Origin: Candidatus Vecturithrix granuli
GTDB taxonomy: Bacteria; Moduliflexota; Moduliflexia; Moduliflexales; Moduliflexaceae
NCBI GenBank assembly: GCA_000739535.1
Contig: DF820464.1
Span: 741,761-805,760, forward strand
Length of the DNA: 64,000 nt
Reading direction: 5' to 3'
Each line of letters starts with the position of its first letter. The stretch's first letter is position 1. The notes below the pieces were generated by a model that was given only the letters and a program-made list of their open reading frames with translations, had not been told where the DNA came from and searched no databases. Below, in pieces: positions 33,753 to 42,842 of the stretch. Both the position numbers and the translations under genes were made by a program.

Positions 33753-35647
33753 TTATGGAAACCGAACAACAGAGACATCACGCATATCAGACTGATCGGC
33801 GTGCAGCAAAACGCGACTGCACACTGCTCGATTTTTTACCCTATCCGATCGTCGTGTTGAAGATGGATCACACGGTTTCCTATCTGAATCCGGCATTTGT
33901 CAATGTATTTGGCTGGACATTGGAAGACCTGGAAGGCAAAGAAATCCCTTTTGTGCCCGATATAGTTCAAGAACAGAATTTGCAGGAGATGCAGCAGTTG
34001 TTCAGTGTGCATCAGATTCACGCTCTTGAAACTCAACGTCTGACCAGAGATGGCCGTATGCTCGATGTCGTGCTGGACGGGGCGATCTTTTACGAAGAAG
34101 ATTCCACCCCGGCAGGCCAGATCCTCACGTTGCGCGATATAACTCGTGAAAAGCGGGTTGCGCGGAGTCAGCACGCGCTGTTTCGAATTTCTCAACAGAT
34201 CCATCAGGTACAGGGATTGGATGATTTACTAGAGTTCATCACAAAAGAGGTGCAAACTCTTCTCAATGCCGGTGGGGCTATGGTGATTCTGCTTGATGAG
34301 GAACGCCAGGAATTCTTTTTTCGGGTGGCGACTCTGGATAGTCTCGAATCCAGCAAAAAAATGCAGGAAGTCCGTTTTCCAGCAGACAAAGGGGTAGCCG
34401 GCCATGTGTATCGCACCGGACAATCGCTGATTGTGCCGGATACTTCCCAAAGTCCTTACTTTTTCAAAAAAGTGGACCTCGACGCAGAATACCATACACG
34501 CAACATGCTCGATGTGCCTCTGGAAACTCGGGATCGCCGCATTGGTGTGTTGTGCGTGGTCAACAAAAAGGATGGGATGTTTGATCAACAGGATGTTGAT
34601 TTCCTCAGCACGATTGCCAGTACCATCGCTCTTCCCATTGAAAATGCCCGTATTCATGAGGAACTGAAACAATCATATCAGGAAATTCAAAGTTTGAATC
34701 GCGCAAAAGATCAGGTCATTCATCATCTTTCGCACGAGTTAAAAACCCCGGTCTCGGTCGTATCTGCCTCGTTAAGCCTCCTGCAAAAACGTCTGTCCGT
34801 GACAGAGGCTCATCAGGGGTATCAACGCCTCCTGGATCGCGCGCAGCGAAATCTCCAGCGTATCCTGGATATGCAATATGAAATTGAGGATATTTTACGC
34901 GACAAAGAATACGCCACCTACCACCTGCTTTCGATCTTGCTGGACGCCTGTGTGGATGAATTGGAAGTGTTGGTCGCGGATGAATTCGGAGAGTGGAATG
35001 TCATGCAGAGAATTCGGCGGCGGATCGAAGAACTTTTTGGGCCGCAAGACTCCATCTCTCAGAGAATTCCCTTAGCACAGTTCGTGCAAAAGCACCTCGA
35101 TGCCCTGCGTCCCCGTTTTGCGCACAGAACATGCCAGATCACGTTTTCTGGCGAAGCGACGCCTGTAGTTCTGATTCCACCGGATGTGCTCTCCAAAATT
35201 GTTGAGGGATTAATTCGAAATGCAGTCGAAAATACGCCTGATGGAGGAAAAATTGAGGCGATGATTAGAAATGGCGCAGAAGGCCCCGAATTTGAAGTCA
35301 AAGATTTTGGCGTCGGCATCACCCCTGAAAATCAACGGCTTATTTTTGAAAATTATTTTCCGCCTTATGACACGATGCGCTATTCTTCTCGCAATCCCTT
35401 TGATTTCAACGCCGGGGGCAAAGGCTTTGATTTACTGCGGCTCAAAATTTTTTCCGAACGCTATCATTTCAAACTTCAGATGCGGTCGCAACGCTGTCAG
35501 TATCTGCTGCATCCTGAAACGATCTGTCCGGGCAAGGTTGAGCATTGCGCATTTTGTCACACACCGGAAGATTGTGTGCATTCGGGCGGCACAACCATGC
35601 TTGTCCGGTTTATGCGGCAAGAATATTCTGATACCGAAACGCTCTGA
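33737..35647 (+). CDS. PAS-GAF sensor histidine kinase
   Basis: A soluble kinase of up to 636 residues. A PAS domain (DFLPYPIVVLKMDHTVSYLN, about 32-130) is followed by a GAF domain (about 155-300, ending ASTIALPIENARIHEEL), the dimerisation helix with LSHELKTP and its phospho-histidine near residue 335, and an ATPase domain with RNAVENTPDGG and KDFGVGI. There are no membrane segments, so it senses a cytoplasmic signal. Cysteines in the tail (CPGKVEHCAFCHTPEDC) look like an added metal or redox site. The start is uncertain, since ATG 33737 lies in a terminator stem; ATG 33755 is the alternative. A second kinase and a response regulator follow. Confidence 0.88.
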   Translation: MAFFIFMETEQQRHHAYQTDRRAAKRDCTLLDFLPYPIVVLKMDHTVSYLNPAFVNVFGWTLEDLEGKEIPFVPDIVQEQNLQEMQQLFSVHQIHALETQRLTRDGRMLDVVLDGAIFYEEDSTPAGQILTLRDITREKRVARSQHALFRISQQIHQVQGLDDLLEFITKEVQTLLNAGGAMVILLDEERQEFFFRVATLDSLESSKKMQEVRFPADKGVAGHVYRTGQSLIVPDTSQSPYFFKKVDLDAEYHTRNMLDVPLETRDRRIGVLCVVNKKDGMFDQQDVDFLSTIASTIALPIENARIHEELKQSYQEIQSLNRAKDQVIHHLSHELKTPVSVVSASLSLLQKRLSVTEAHQGYQRLLDRAQRNLQRILDMQYEIEDILRDKEYATYHLLSILLDACVDELEVLVADEFGEWNVMQRIRRRIEELFGPQDSISQRIPLAQFVQKHLDALRPRFAHRTCQITFSGEATPVVLIPPDVLSKIVEGLIRNAVENTPDGGKIEAMIRNGAEGPEFEVKDFGVGITPENQRLIFENYFPPYDTMRYSSRNPFDFNAGGKGFDLLRLKIFSERYHFKLQMRSQRCQYLLHPETICPGKVEHCAFCHTPEDCVHSGGTTMLVRFMRQEYSDTETL

Positions 35648-35723
35648 AGGATTGTGTTATTCAGAGTTTCGGGAATTCGCGTCTCATTCCCGGAACAACA
35701 GATATAACAAGAGGCGGAGACTT

Positions 35724-36554
35724 ATGAACATACAGAACAATCTCTTAAAAAAACCACAAGTAAGCATGGCTTCGCGCGGAAATTTCTTTCGCGAAATTGA
35801 GATCGAGTTTTTGCTGCACGAGTTAAAAGATCCGCTTTCCATTATTGAAACCGGAATGCGATCTTTGCTGGAAAAATCGGAGAAGTATGGCCCTTTATCG
35901 CCCCGACAAGAAAAAACGCTGAAACGGACGCTGCGCAATACGAAAAAAGTTCGAGAGATGCTCAATGGCCTGTTGGAAATCGGGCGATCAGAAGCCGGAC
36001 GGTTTGCCTGCTGCCGGTTTCAGCCTGTAAAATCGTTGTACGTGGTGCTGATGGATGCTCTGGAAATAGCGGATGGAATGAATGTTGATCCTGAGACGGT
36101 TGAACATGAAATGCGACAAGTTTTTTCCTTGCATGGCATTTCGTTACATATTGCCCCGCAGGTTCTCGAGATTGAGGTCGAGCAAGATGAAACCAAATTT
36201 CGTCAGATTCTCGGGAATCTCATTAAAAATGCGCTGCGTCACAAAAAAACCGGCATTGAAATTCTGATGGCGCAAGAGCAGGATTCAGTCGTAATTGATA
36301 TTATTGATGATGGCCCTGGGATCGCGCCGGAACACCATCAACTGATCTTTCAGCGTTACGCACAAGTTCAGGATTCTGCCGCTTTCCCACGTCAGGGGCA
36401 TGGGCTTGGTCTGACCGGAGCTTTGATTCTGGCGCAGAGTCTGGGAGGCAATATTGAATTACACAGTGAAAAAGGTAAAGGCGCGACATTCCGATTCATC
36501 CTCCCTGTCGCGCTGACCAGGAAAACTGAATGCGACCTGAAAAAGGAGAATTGA
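35724..36554 (+). CDS. Short histidine kinase without sensor domain
   Basis: A 276-residue cytoplasmic kinase. The helix with FLLHELKDPLSIIETGM carries the phospho-histidine near residue 34. The ATPase domain shows LIKNALRHKKTG (N box), IIDDGPGIAP (G1) and GHGLGLTGALILA (G2). No sensory domain precedes the histidine, so it may take its signal from the PAS-GAF kinase upstream or from a partner. GAGGCGGAG precedes the ATG at 35724, which is chosen over a longer open frame reaching into the preceding gene. The response regulator gene begins 2 bases after its stop. Confidence 0.88.
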   Translation: MNIQNNLLKKPQVSMASRGNFFREIEIEFLLHELKDPLSIIETGMRSLLEKSEKYGPLSPRQEKTLKRTLRNTKKVREMLNGLLEIGRSEAGRFACCRFQPVKSLYVVLMDALEIADGMNVDPETVEHEMRQVFSLHGISLHIAPQVLEIEVEQDETKFRQILGNLIKNALRHKKTGIEILMAQEQDSVVIDIIDDGPGIAPEHHQLIFQRYAQVQDSAAFPRQGHGLGLTGALILAQSLGGNIELHSEKGKGATFRFILPVALTRKTECDLKKEN

Positions 36555-36556
36555 AC

Positions 36557-37108
36557 ATGGCGGAATCATATCTGAAAGGAAAACATATTCTGGCTGTTGA
36601 TGATGAAGAAGATATTCTGGAAACGATTGAAGATATTTTAGATGAATCCTTGCTTGACACCGCTCGTGATTACGAGACGGCGTCGCAAAAAATTCAAATG
36701 CAGCGATACGATCTGGCAATTCTGGATATTATGGGCGTCAATGGACTCAAGCTGCTTGAAGAGACGGTGCAACAAGGAATTCCGACGGTGATGCTCACCG
36801 CCCACGCCATGAACCCAGAAACTTTAATGGAATCGATTCGCAAAGGTGCCATCTCCTATCTTCCAAAAGAAACCCTGGTTGATCTGGATGAGTTGTTGAA
36901 CGCGCTGCTTGGTGCGCATGATCGTGGCGAGCCGACCTGGAAATTGTTGTTTGAAAAACTGGGAAACTATTTTGATGAACGTTTCGGACCGGAATGGAAA
37001 GCCAAAGATCAGGAATTCTGGTCGGAATTCAGCCGGACATATCAGATCGGCAAAGGCATTCAACAACGCCTTCTGCACGATGAACGGATTCGTGGAAGAG
37101 GTATTTAA
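36557..37108 (+). CDS. Response regulator with short C-terminal extension
   Basis: A 183-residue protein with a receiver domain: acidic pair in AVDDEEDIL, phospho-aspartate in LAILDIMG (about residue 56) and the lysine in SYLPKETLVD. The residue after the phosphorylation site is atypical (DIMGVNGLKLL instead of DxxMPxxxG). The extension of about 60 residues has no DNA-binding fold I recognise and is rich in aromatic and charged residues. AAGGAG precedes the start. It is cotranscribed with the two kinases and could control the TRAP operon that follows. Confidence 0.88.
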   Translation: MAESYLKGKHILAVDDEEDILETIEDILDESLLDTARDYETASQKIQMQRYDLAILDIMGVNGLKLLEETVQQGIPTVMLTAHAMNPETLMESIRKGAISYLPKETLVDLDELLNALLGAHDRGEPTWKLLFEKLGNYFDERFGPEWKAKDQEFWSEFSRTYQIGKGIQQRLLHDERIRGRGI

Positions 37109-37137
37109 CCCTTATAGGATGACACGTTATAGTGTGA

Positions 37138-37171
37138 AAAAAATCGGGTTTCTTCAAGAAACCTGGTTTTT
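37138..37171. repeat. GGGTTTCTTCAAGAAACC palindrome
   Basis: AAATCGGGTTTCTTCAAGAA ACC-TGGTTTTT forms a long A/T-rich stem and may terminate the signalling operon. Further small hairpins follow at 37224-37248 (GGCGAAGG...CCTTCGCC) and 37282-37315 (TGTTCTCA...TGAGAACA). Confidence 0.65.
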
Positions 37172-37414
37172 AGAGTATCTTTCACCAGTGTTGATCTCCA
37201 TTCAAACATTTGGGGTGGGGATCACAGGGCGAAGGTGTTACATGCCTTCGCCACGCCTGGACGCGCTGCGTCCGGAAAGCTGTTCTCATTCAAAAGTGTT
37301 TTGTTTGAGAACAGGCAGATAATGTCACCCATCAGGAGTAACCGTAGTCAGAGACTTCATTGGACTGGGAAAGACGATGGAGTCGCCTGAACGAGAGCAA
37401 AGGGAGGTTCAAAT

Positions 37415-38491
37415 ATGACCAGAAGAAAGATGTCAGGGATCATGCTGATCTGCGCAATGTGTATTGGAATCGGGGGGAGTCTGGCAAATGCCCAGGATTT
37501 GGATACCTGGAAACCGGCATTTGATCCATCAGGTGCCAAATACACATTTATTGTATCAAATGTGTCGCATCCTGTGATTAAAGGGGTATATGCCGGTTTC
37601 GCGATCCGCGACGAACTCTGGAAACGCACCAATGGACAGATGTATCTCGATTACAAACCCTTTTCAATGCTTGGCGGAGAGGTGGAAGTACTCAATCAGT
37701 TACAGATGGGCGCGATTCAGGGGATGAGCGTCAGTTCTGTGGCGTCAACGAATCTGGGGCCGCGTTTCGGCCTGATCAATCTGCCCTTCCTGATTAACTC
37801 CTTTGACAAATTGGACCGGTTTATCAACAGCGGGCAACTGTTTGAGCATTTCATGCGCGCCATGGAGCATCAGGGCATTATCGGGATTGATATTACCGGT
37901 TACGGCAATTATGGCTGGGCGACAACAATTCCGGTGAAAACCATTGAAGATGCGAAAAAGGTCAAATTCCGCATTGCTGAAGCTGCGGTGAACCAACTGC
38001 TGTATAAACAATGGGGTTTTAATCCGGTGGTGATGCCCTGGCCTGATGTGCCGGTCGCACTGAAACAAGGGGTGATCACCGGACTTGATCATGCTCCGAC
38101 CGTGTGTAACATCACCAAAAAGTTCGAGGTCGCCAAGTATTTCACACAAATTAATTATGCCCAGGGCTTATTTATCTGGATTTTCAACAAAGCCTGGTTC
38201 AACAGCCTGCCTCCAGATCTGCAACAAACTTTTGTTGAAGTCGTTCATGATGTGTGCGCCCAGATCCGTGAAGAAAGCAAACAGCAAGAACTTGATGAAA
38301 TTGCCAACGCAAAAGCTGCCGGAATAGAGTTCTTTCAGCTTTCGGAAGCAGAGATGGCGATTTTGAGGCAGCAGGGCAATGCCGTACATCAGCAATACGC
38401 AGAAGAAATCAATAGATTGTATGATGGTGATACATATCGCCCTGAAAATTTCCTCAAAGAAGTGCAGGAATATATGGGATATACGCCTTAA
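37415..38491 (+). CDS. dctP: TRAP transporter solute-binding protein DctP (second system)
   Basis: A 358-residue DctP-family protein with signal peptide (ILICAMCIGIGGSLANA-like, cleavage after ANA). Family marks: KPFSMLGGEVEVLNQLQMGA near 80, the segment KVKFRIAEAAVNQLLYKQWG with the substrate arginine near residue 187, and QGVITGLDHAPTV near 220. AAGGGAGG precedes the start. It heads a second dctPQM operon, unlike the first in sequence, so it probably binds a different acid. It follows the two-kinase signalling operon by 300 bases. Confidence 0.92.
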   Translation: MTRRKMSGIMLICAMCIGIGGSLANAQDLDTWKPAFDPSGAKYTFIVSNVSHPVIKGVYAGFAIRDELWKRTNGQMYLDYKPFSMLGGEVEVLNQLQMGAIQGMSVSSVASTNLGPRFGLINLPFLINSFDKLDRFINSGQLFEHFMRAMEHQGIIGIDITGYGNYGWATTIPVKTIEDAKKVKFRIAEAAVNQLLYKQWGFNPVVMPWPDVPVALKQGVITGLDHAPTVCNITKKFEVAKYFTQINYAQGLFIWIFNKAWFNSLPPDLQQTFVEVVHDVCAQIREESKQQELDEIANAKAAGIEFFQLSEAEMAILRQQGNAVHQQYAEEINRLYDGDTYRPENFLKEVQEYMGYTP

Positions 38492-38505
38492 GTGACTCCA
38501 GGATC

Positions 38506-38538
38506 AAAAACCGGGTTTCTTCAAGAAACTCGGTTTTT
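38506..38538. repeat. GGGTTTCTTCAAGAAAC palindrome between dctP and dctQ
   Basis: AAAAACCGGGTTTCTTCAAG followed by AAACTCGGTTTTT. Sitting inside the TRAP operon, it could cut transcription after dctP and so raise binding protein over permease, or simply be a mobile palindrome. Confidence 0.65.
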
Positions 38539-38566
38539 CTTCACATATTTTGAAAGGAACTGACGT

Positions 38567-39070
38567 ATGTTTGGAAAAATACTCAAACGCCTGGACACAA
38601 TCTTAACATTTTTCGAAGAGTGGACATTGTTTATCAGCGTGATGGCCGCCCTGATCTCCCTCTTTATTAACGTGGTGCTGCGTTACGGATTCAGTTACTC
38701 GCTGGCCTGGTCAGAAGAATTGGTGCGCGAAGTGATCATCTATACGACCTTCATTGGGTGCAGCGCGGCGATCAAAGAACGATCGCTGATTAAGGTTGAC
38801 GCCCTGGTTCAACTGGTCCCCAAACTGAAAACGCCTCTGACGTATTTCAGTCATGGTTCAGTGTTGATCTTTTCGGGCATGATGATCTATTACGGCTGGT
38901 TAATGGCCGCGATGCAGGTGCAAACCAACCAAAAAACCATTATTCTCAAAATTCCGTTGGTCTATCTGTATGCAATCTTACCGGTGATGGGGGTGTTGAT
39001 GGGGATTCGAACCATTCAGACGATTTATCAAGATGTCATTCGACAGCGATCCGCAACTGATCAGGAATAA
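38567..39070 (+). CDS. dctQ: TRAP transporter small permease DctQ (second system)
   Basis: A 167-residue protein with four hydrophobic segments and the SYSLAWSEELVREVIIYTTF stretch typical of DctQ, followed by the CSAAIKERSLIKVD loop. GAAAGGAAC precedes the ATG. It lies between dctP and dctM of the same operon; a palindromic repeat separates it from each neighbour. Confidence 0.9.
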   Translation: MFGKILKRLDTILTFFEEWTLFISVMAALISLFINVVLRYGFSYSLAWSEELVREVIIYTTFIGCSAAIKERSLIKVDALVQLVPKLKTPLTYFSHGSVLIFSGMMIYYGWLMAAMQVQTNQKTIILKIPLVYLYAILPVMGVLMGIRTIQTIYQDVIRQRSATDQE

Positions 39071-39150
39071 GGATATGGGTATAATCTATTTCGACCCTTT
39101 GACGTCGCTTAGTCCATCGCTCCGTTTGACATCCAGGGTTACAAGGCAGA

Positions 39151-39258
39151 GTACGCGAAATTCAATTTCGCGTGACATGTTCAAAGGAGTAAAATACCGT
39201 GAAACCTCGATTTCGCGGGCACAAAAAGTAATGTCACGCTACATTTTCAAAGGAGAAC
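39151..39258. repeat. Inverted and direct repeats before dctM
   Basis: Two palindromic cores, CGCGAAATTCAATTTCGCG and a mutated GTGAAACCTCGATTTCGCG, each followed by GTGACAT or CTACAT and TTCAAAGGAG. The second TTCAAAGGAG is the ribosome binding site of dctM, so the repeat copied the translation signal with it. Confidence 0.65.
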
Positions 39259-39262
39259 TTTT

Positions 39263-40558
39263 ATGGTATCGAGTGATCTTATTCTGCTGCTGATTCTTTT
39301 GGGAAGCATGGCAACCTACATTCCCGTATTTATGTGCCTGTTTTTTACATCTGTGCTTGGTTTTCTTTTGTTTACCAATTATCCGTTACTTTTGCTAACC
39401 CAAACACTATTCCGCAGTATGGATAACTTTGCTCTGGTGGTGGTGCTATTTTTTATTTTGTGCGGCAATATCATGACTACCGGAAAAACCGTTGAGAAAT
39501 TGATTAAAATGGCGAATATATTAGTCAGTTGGCTTCCGGGCGGTTTAGGAATGGCAGGTGTGTTAGGCTGCGGCCTGTTCGCCGCGATCTCTGGCTCGAC
39601 TGTCGCGACGGTTGTGGCGTTAGGTGGTTTTATGATTCCGGCCCTGCAAGCGCACGGCTACCCTGAAAAATACGCCTTAGGATTGATGACGACCTCTCCC
39701 AATCTGGGTGTGATTATTCCGCCCAGCATTAGCATGATTCTGTATAGCATGATTAGTAATGTTTCCTTAGAAGGACTTTTTTCGACCGGATTCCTGCCGG
39801 GAATGCTCATCATGCTGGGTACCTGCGTTTATTCTTATCTGTACTTTCGCAATAAGCCCCAAATTACTCGGATGCCAGTTCCTCGCGCCCGAGAAATTCT
39901 GAGCGTTCTCAAAGAAGGGTTTTGGGCCCTGATGCTACCTGTCATTATTTTCGGAGGCATTTTTTCCGGAATATTTACCGCCAATGAAGCTGCCGTGGTG
40001 GCCTGCGTGTATGCCCTGGTTGTGGAACTCTTCATCCACAAATCACTGAATTTTCGTGATGTGAAAAGAATTACAGTTTCCTCAGTGATCACTTCGGCAA
40101 CGCTCCTGATTATCGTCGCAGGAGCAACATGTTTTGGACGCTTGCTGACACTCCAAAACATTCCGGGCCGAATTACCGAGGTTGTTATGGCAAGTATTCA
40201 ATCGCCGGCGTTTTTCTTGCTTGCCATGAACATCTTGTTCCTGATTGTCGGGATGTTTATGGATATCATTTCAGCAACAATGGTTCTTGGGCCGGTTTTC
40301 TTACCCATGCTGAATTCCTTTGGCATCAATTGGATGCATTTTGGGTTGATTATGACCGTTAACCTGGCGATCGGATATTGTACGCCGCCAGTAGGCGTGA
40401 GTCTCTATATTACCGGATCAATTTCTAACAAGAACCTGATCTACGTTTCCAGAGCTGTCATTCCGTTTCTGGCGATCCAACTCGCGGTCTTGTTTCTTGT
40501 CACTTACCTGCCGGATCTGTTTCTCTGGTTTCCAAGACTTATCGGAGCTCTGGAATAA
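39263..40558 (+). CDS. dctM: TRAP transporter large permease DctM (second system)
   Basis: A 431-residue membrane protein with about twelve segments. Diagnostic stretches are GLFAAISGSTVATVVALGGF, IIPPSISMILYSMIS and the C-terminal TVNLAIGYCTPPVGVSLYI. AAAGGAG within a repeat provides the ribosome binding site. It completes the second TRAP operon. Confidence 0.93.
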   Translation: MVSSDLILLLILLGSMATYIPVFMCLFFTSVLGFLLFTNYPLLLLTQTLFRSMDNFALVVVLFFILCGNIMTTGKTVEKLIKMANILVSWLPGGLGMAGVLGCGLFAAISGSTVATVVALGGFMIPALQAHGYPEKYALGLMTTSPNLGVIIPPSISMILYSMISNVSLEGLFSTGFLPGMLIMLGTCVYSYLYFRNKPQITRMPVPRAREILSVLKEGFWALMLPVIIFGGIFSGIFTANEAAVVACVYALVVELFIHKSLNFRDVKRITVSSVITSATLLIIVAGATCFGRLLTLQNIPGRITEVVMASIQSPAFFLLAMNILFLIVGMFMDIISATMVLGPVFLPMLNSFGINWMHFGLIMTVNLAIGYCTPPVGVSLYITGSISNKNLIYVSRAVIPFLAIQLAVLFLVTYLPDLFLWFPRLIGALE

Positions 40559-40577
40559 AACCACACACACTTTTTTC

Positions 40578-40607
40578 TTGACTCACACCAGGGAGATTTT
40601 TTATACT
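40578..40607 (+). promoter_or_regulatory. Strong promoter downstream of dctM
   Basis: TTGACT (40578-40583), 18 bases, TATACT (40602-40607). No gene begins within 200 bases, so it drives a leader or small RNA that ends at the terminator at 40878 or reads into the gene at 40994. Confidence 0.6.
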
Positions 40608-40630
40608 GTTATTTAAATTTAGTATTATAT

Positions 40631-40730
40631 AGTTTTTCAGAAGGATACTTGCACACCTCGACTTCGCTCAGTGTACCCCGGATGTCGGACGGAGGCAAGG
40701 CAAATGCAATGTTATCGCTGAAAAACTGTA
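40631..40730. repeat. Inverted-repeat-bounded 100-bp segment
   Basis: AGTTTTTCAG (40631-40640) and CTGAAAAACT (40719-40728) are perfect 10-base arms enclosing sequence with the CGACTTCGCTCAGTG motif seen in the MITEs. It may be a small mobile palindrome or the stem of a transcribed leader. Confidence 0.45.
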
Positions 40731-40797
40731 TTTTATTTTTATAAAATGTTTAGATGGTTATGGTAACTGATGGATAGTGTGTGGTTTCGAAAACAAA

Positions 40798-40877
40798 GGA
40801 GAACAATTACGGCTTCTCGTGTAGGAGAATTCGTATGCACAAAATTGTGTATTGTTGTCAATCAAAACAAAGATTAT
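40798..40877 (+). promoter_or_regulatory. Leader with competing hairpins
   Basis: GGAGAA (40798-40803), TTCTC (40814-40818) and GGAGAA (40824-40829) allow TTCTC to pair with either neighbour. The second pairing hides the GGAG that would serve the small frame at 40835. This layout resembles attenuation control. Confidence 0.35.
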
Positions 40878-40879
40878 AA
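40835..40879 (+). CDS. Possible 14-residue leader peptide
   Basis: MHKIVYCCQSKQRL starts seven bases after GGAG, and its stop codon lies at the foot of a terminator stem. Two adjacent cysteines are notable because the next gene is a zinc-ribbon protein. Only position supports it as a real peptide. Confidence 0.2.
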   Translation: MHKIVYCCQSKQRL

Positions 40880-40913
40880 AAGTGTACCTTGAGCAGGGTA
40901 CACTTTTTTTTTG
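40878..40913 (+). terminator. Intrinsic terminator
   Basis: AAAAGTGTACC and GGTACACTTTT pair across TTGAGCAG, followed by a run of ten T. It ends any transcript from 40607 before the gene at 40994. Confidence 0.85.
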
Positions 40914-40993
40914 ATCTTTTTGATCATTACAATCCTCACACGCCAGACATCGTTGCCTGATTAATACCTAAATAGCTTCTACGAGGAAAGACA

Positions 40994-41725
40994 GTGAATA
41001 AAACACTTCAAGCACTTGTGAAATTGCAGGATGTTGATACATCAATTCAAGAAATTCAGCGCAAGATTTATGTGTTTCCTGAAACGATGAAACAACTTGA
41101 TAAGCTGCTCGCCGAAAACGAGCAAAAAGTCGAAGCATTGAAAACAAGCATTGAGGAACAAGAAAAACTTCGACGGGTGAAAGAACGTGAAGTTGAAATG
41201 CAAAATGAGCACATCAGGAGGTATCAGGGGCAACTGTTACAGGTCAAAACGAACAAAGAGTATTCAGCGTTATTGTTAGAAATTAAAACGTTGAAAAGTA
41301 AAAACAGCCTGATTGAGGATGATATTCTTGAATTGATGGAAAGTATAGAGCGGGCAAAACACTCATTAGGAATCTCGCAAAAAGATTTGGAACGCAATCG
41401 AGTCAGGATTCAACAAGAAAAAGAGATTCAAGAGAAGTCCCTGACGGAAATCCAGAACACTCTGGAAAAAGAACAGCAGCGCCGCAAGATTCTTGCAGAA
41501 GATGTTGATGCCGGTGCCCTACGCGAATACACTAAACTCTTAAATCTGCGTAATGGTGTCGCCATAAGTGCGGTTGAAGAAGATGGCGTCTGTACAGGCT
41601 GCCATGTGGCTCTGACCCCTCAAATGTTTGCAGAAATTAAAACCGGAAATTATCTCCATCGCTGCCCTATCTGTTTTCGGTTTCTCTATTGGGCCAATAG
41701 CGAAAACCAACAGGAAGATATGTAA
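40994..41725 (+). CDS. Coiled-coil protein with C4-type zinc ribbon (DUF164/zf-RING_7)
   Basis: A 243-residue protein with a long antiparallel coiled coil (about residues 10-175, rich in Glu, Lys, Gln) and a C-terminal zinc ribbon, CTGCH near residue 200 and CPIC near 228. The ATG is not shown by a strong ribosome site (GAGGAAAG seven bases ahead). This conserved bacterial family (relatives include HP0958/FlgZ of Helicobacter) binds RNA or partner proteins; the function outside epsilonproteobacteria is unknown. It stands alone behind a terminator-containing leader. Confidence 0.85.
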   Translation: MNKTLQALVKLQDVDTSIQEIQRKIYVFPETMKQLDKLLAENEQKVEALKTSIEEQEKLRRVKEREVEMQNEHIRRYQGQLLQVKTNKEYSALLLEIKTLKSKNSLIEDDILELMESIERAKHSLGISQKDLERNRVRIQQEKEIQEKSLTEIQNTLEKEQQRRKILAEDVDAGALREYTKLLNLRNGVAISAVEEDGVCTGCHVALTPQMFAEIKTGNYLHRCPICFRFLYWANSENQQEDM

Positions 41726-41740
41726 TTTTGGGAAAAAGCA

Positions 41741-41771
41741 TTGACAAGAATGCAAGATGTCACAGTATAAT
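41741..41771 (+). promoter_or_regulatory. Promoter before the YHS gene
   Basis: TTGACA (41741-41746) and a perfect TATAAT (41766-41771) with a 19-base spacer, slightly longer than optimal. It lies 90 bases before the YHS-protein gene. Confidence 0.6.
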
Positions 41772-41860
41772 CCTGGATCATCTGAGAGGGGATATTGCCA
41801 GGCTGGGCGCATTTAGCAGCGTTCTCTGCACAGTTTTTTCTACGCAACCATGGAGGAAAA

Positions 41861-42130
41861 ATGTCGTTGTTACTTCGATTATTAGCCTTAATAGGTTTGT
41901 TATGGACGGGGAAACAGGCGTTGAAGCAAGCGACCTCAATTCTACGCCCTCATGCACATAATAACGAGGAATCGACTTCCCGGAAGGATGATGATGAAAT
42001 CGTGAAAGATCCTGTGTGTCTGATGTATATACCGAAATCGCTGGCTATACAAAAAACATTCAACCAGAAAACCTGGTATTTTTGCAGTGAAGAATGTGCA
42101 GATAAATTTAAGGAGCAACAGACGGAGTAA
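41861..42130 (+). CDS. Small membrane-anchored YHS-domain protein
   Basis: An 89-residue protein with an N-terminal hydrophobic helix (LLLRLLALIGLLWTG) and a C-terminal YHS domain: DPVCLMYIPKSLA near residue 50 and YFCSEECADKF near 73. YHS domains bind metal ions through their cysteines and occur in copper and other metal handling proteins. TGGAGGAAAA just ahead fixes the ATG at 41861. It is followed after 9 bases by plsC, with which it is probably cotranscribed. Confidence 0.82.
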   Translation: MSLLLRLLALIGLLWTGKQALKQATSILRPHAHNNEESTSRKDDDEIVKDPVCLMYIPKSLAIQKTFNQKTWYFCSEECADKFKEQQTE

Positions 42131-42139
42131 AAAATCATC

Positions 42140-42805
42140 ATGATGTACGAAATCTCTCGGAGCATTGCAAAGGTTATTGCCAAATTCTGTTTCAGAGTGC
42201 GCATTGTGGGCCGTGAACATATTCCTCAGGCAGGCCCCTGTCTGCTTGTGGCCAATCATGCCAGTTTTCTTGATCCATTTGTGATTTGTACATCAGTCCC
42301 TCGAACTATCCATTATATCACGTATGCCTTTTTTTACTATCATCCGGCGTTTCATTGGTTTTGCAAACGGGTGCATTGCATTCCGGTCAAAAAAGAAGGA
42401 AACGATATTTCAGCTCTCAAGCAGACGTTGCGCCTCTTGAAACAGGGGGAAATTGTCGGGATTTTTCCGGAGGGTGCCCGTTCGGAAAACGGAAAGATTG
42501 GGAGAACGGAACCGGGCACAGCGCTCATCGCCTTAAAATCCAACGTTCCTATCGTGCCAGCAGGCATTCAGGGGGCGTATGAAGCTTTTCCCAAAGGTGC
42601 AAAGTTTCCTAAACCCGGACGAATTACAGTTTCATTTGGCCGCCCTTTTTTCCTGACAGAATATATCCGGAATGCTGAAAAAATGAGTACAGAACTTCAA
42701 CAGGAAGCCATGCAGGTGATTATGGGGAAAATCGCTGAACTTTGCGGGCAGCAAGACGCTTTTTCTTCAGAACAACCTTTTAACGTGCTCAAAGAAATTT
42801 CGTGA
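42140..42805 (+). CDS. plsC: 1-acyl-sn-glycerol-3-phosphate acyltransferase (PlsC)
   Basis: A 221-residue membrane-associated acyltransferase. It shows block I NHASFLDPF (HX4D near residue 39), block II-like VHCIPVKKEG, block III FPEGARSENG near 113 and block IV VPIVPAGI. PlsC acylates lysophosphatidic acid to phosphatidic acid in phospholipid synthesis. Start ATG lies nine bases after the YHS gene; the ribosome site is weak (GGAG in the stop region of the YHS gene). Confidence 0.9.
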   Translation: MMYEISRSIAKVIAKFCFRVRIVGREHIPQAGPCLLVANHASFLDPFVICTSVPRTIHYITYAFFYYHPAFHWFCKRVHCIPVKKEGNDISALKQTLRLLKQGEIVGIFPEGARSENGKIGRTEPGTALIALKSNVPIVPAGIQGAYEAFPKGAKFPKPGRITVSFGRPFFLTEYIRNAEKMSTELQQEAMQVIMGKIAELCGQQDAFSSEQPFNVLKEIS

Positions 42806-42842
42806 AGAAACAATTCTCGTGTAAATTTTTCTTTACTAAAAG

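Noticed and set aside
35271..35723. Long N-terminal extension of the second kinase
   Set aside because: It lies out of frame within the preceding kinase gene; ATG 35724 has a good ribosome site and begins the real protein.
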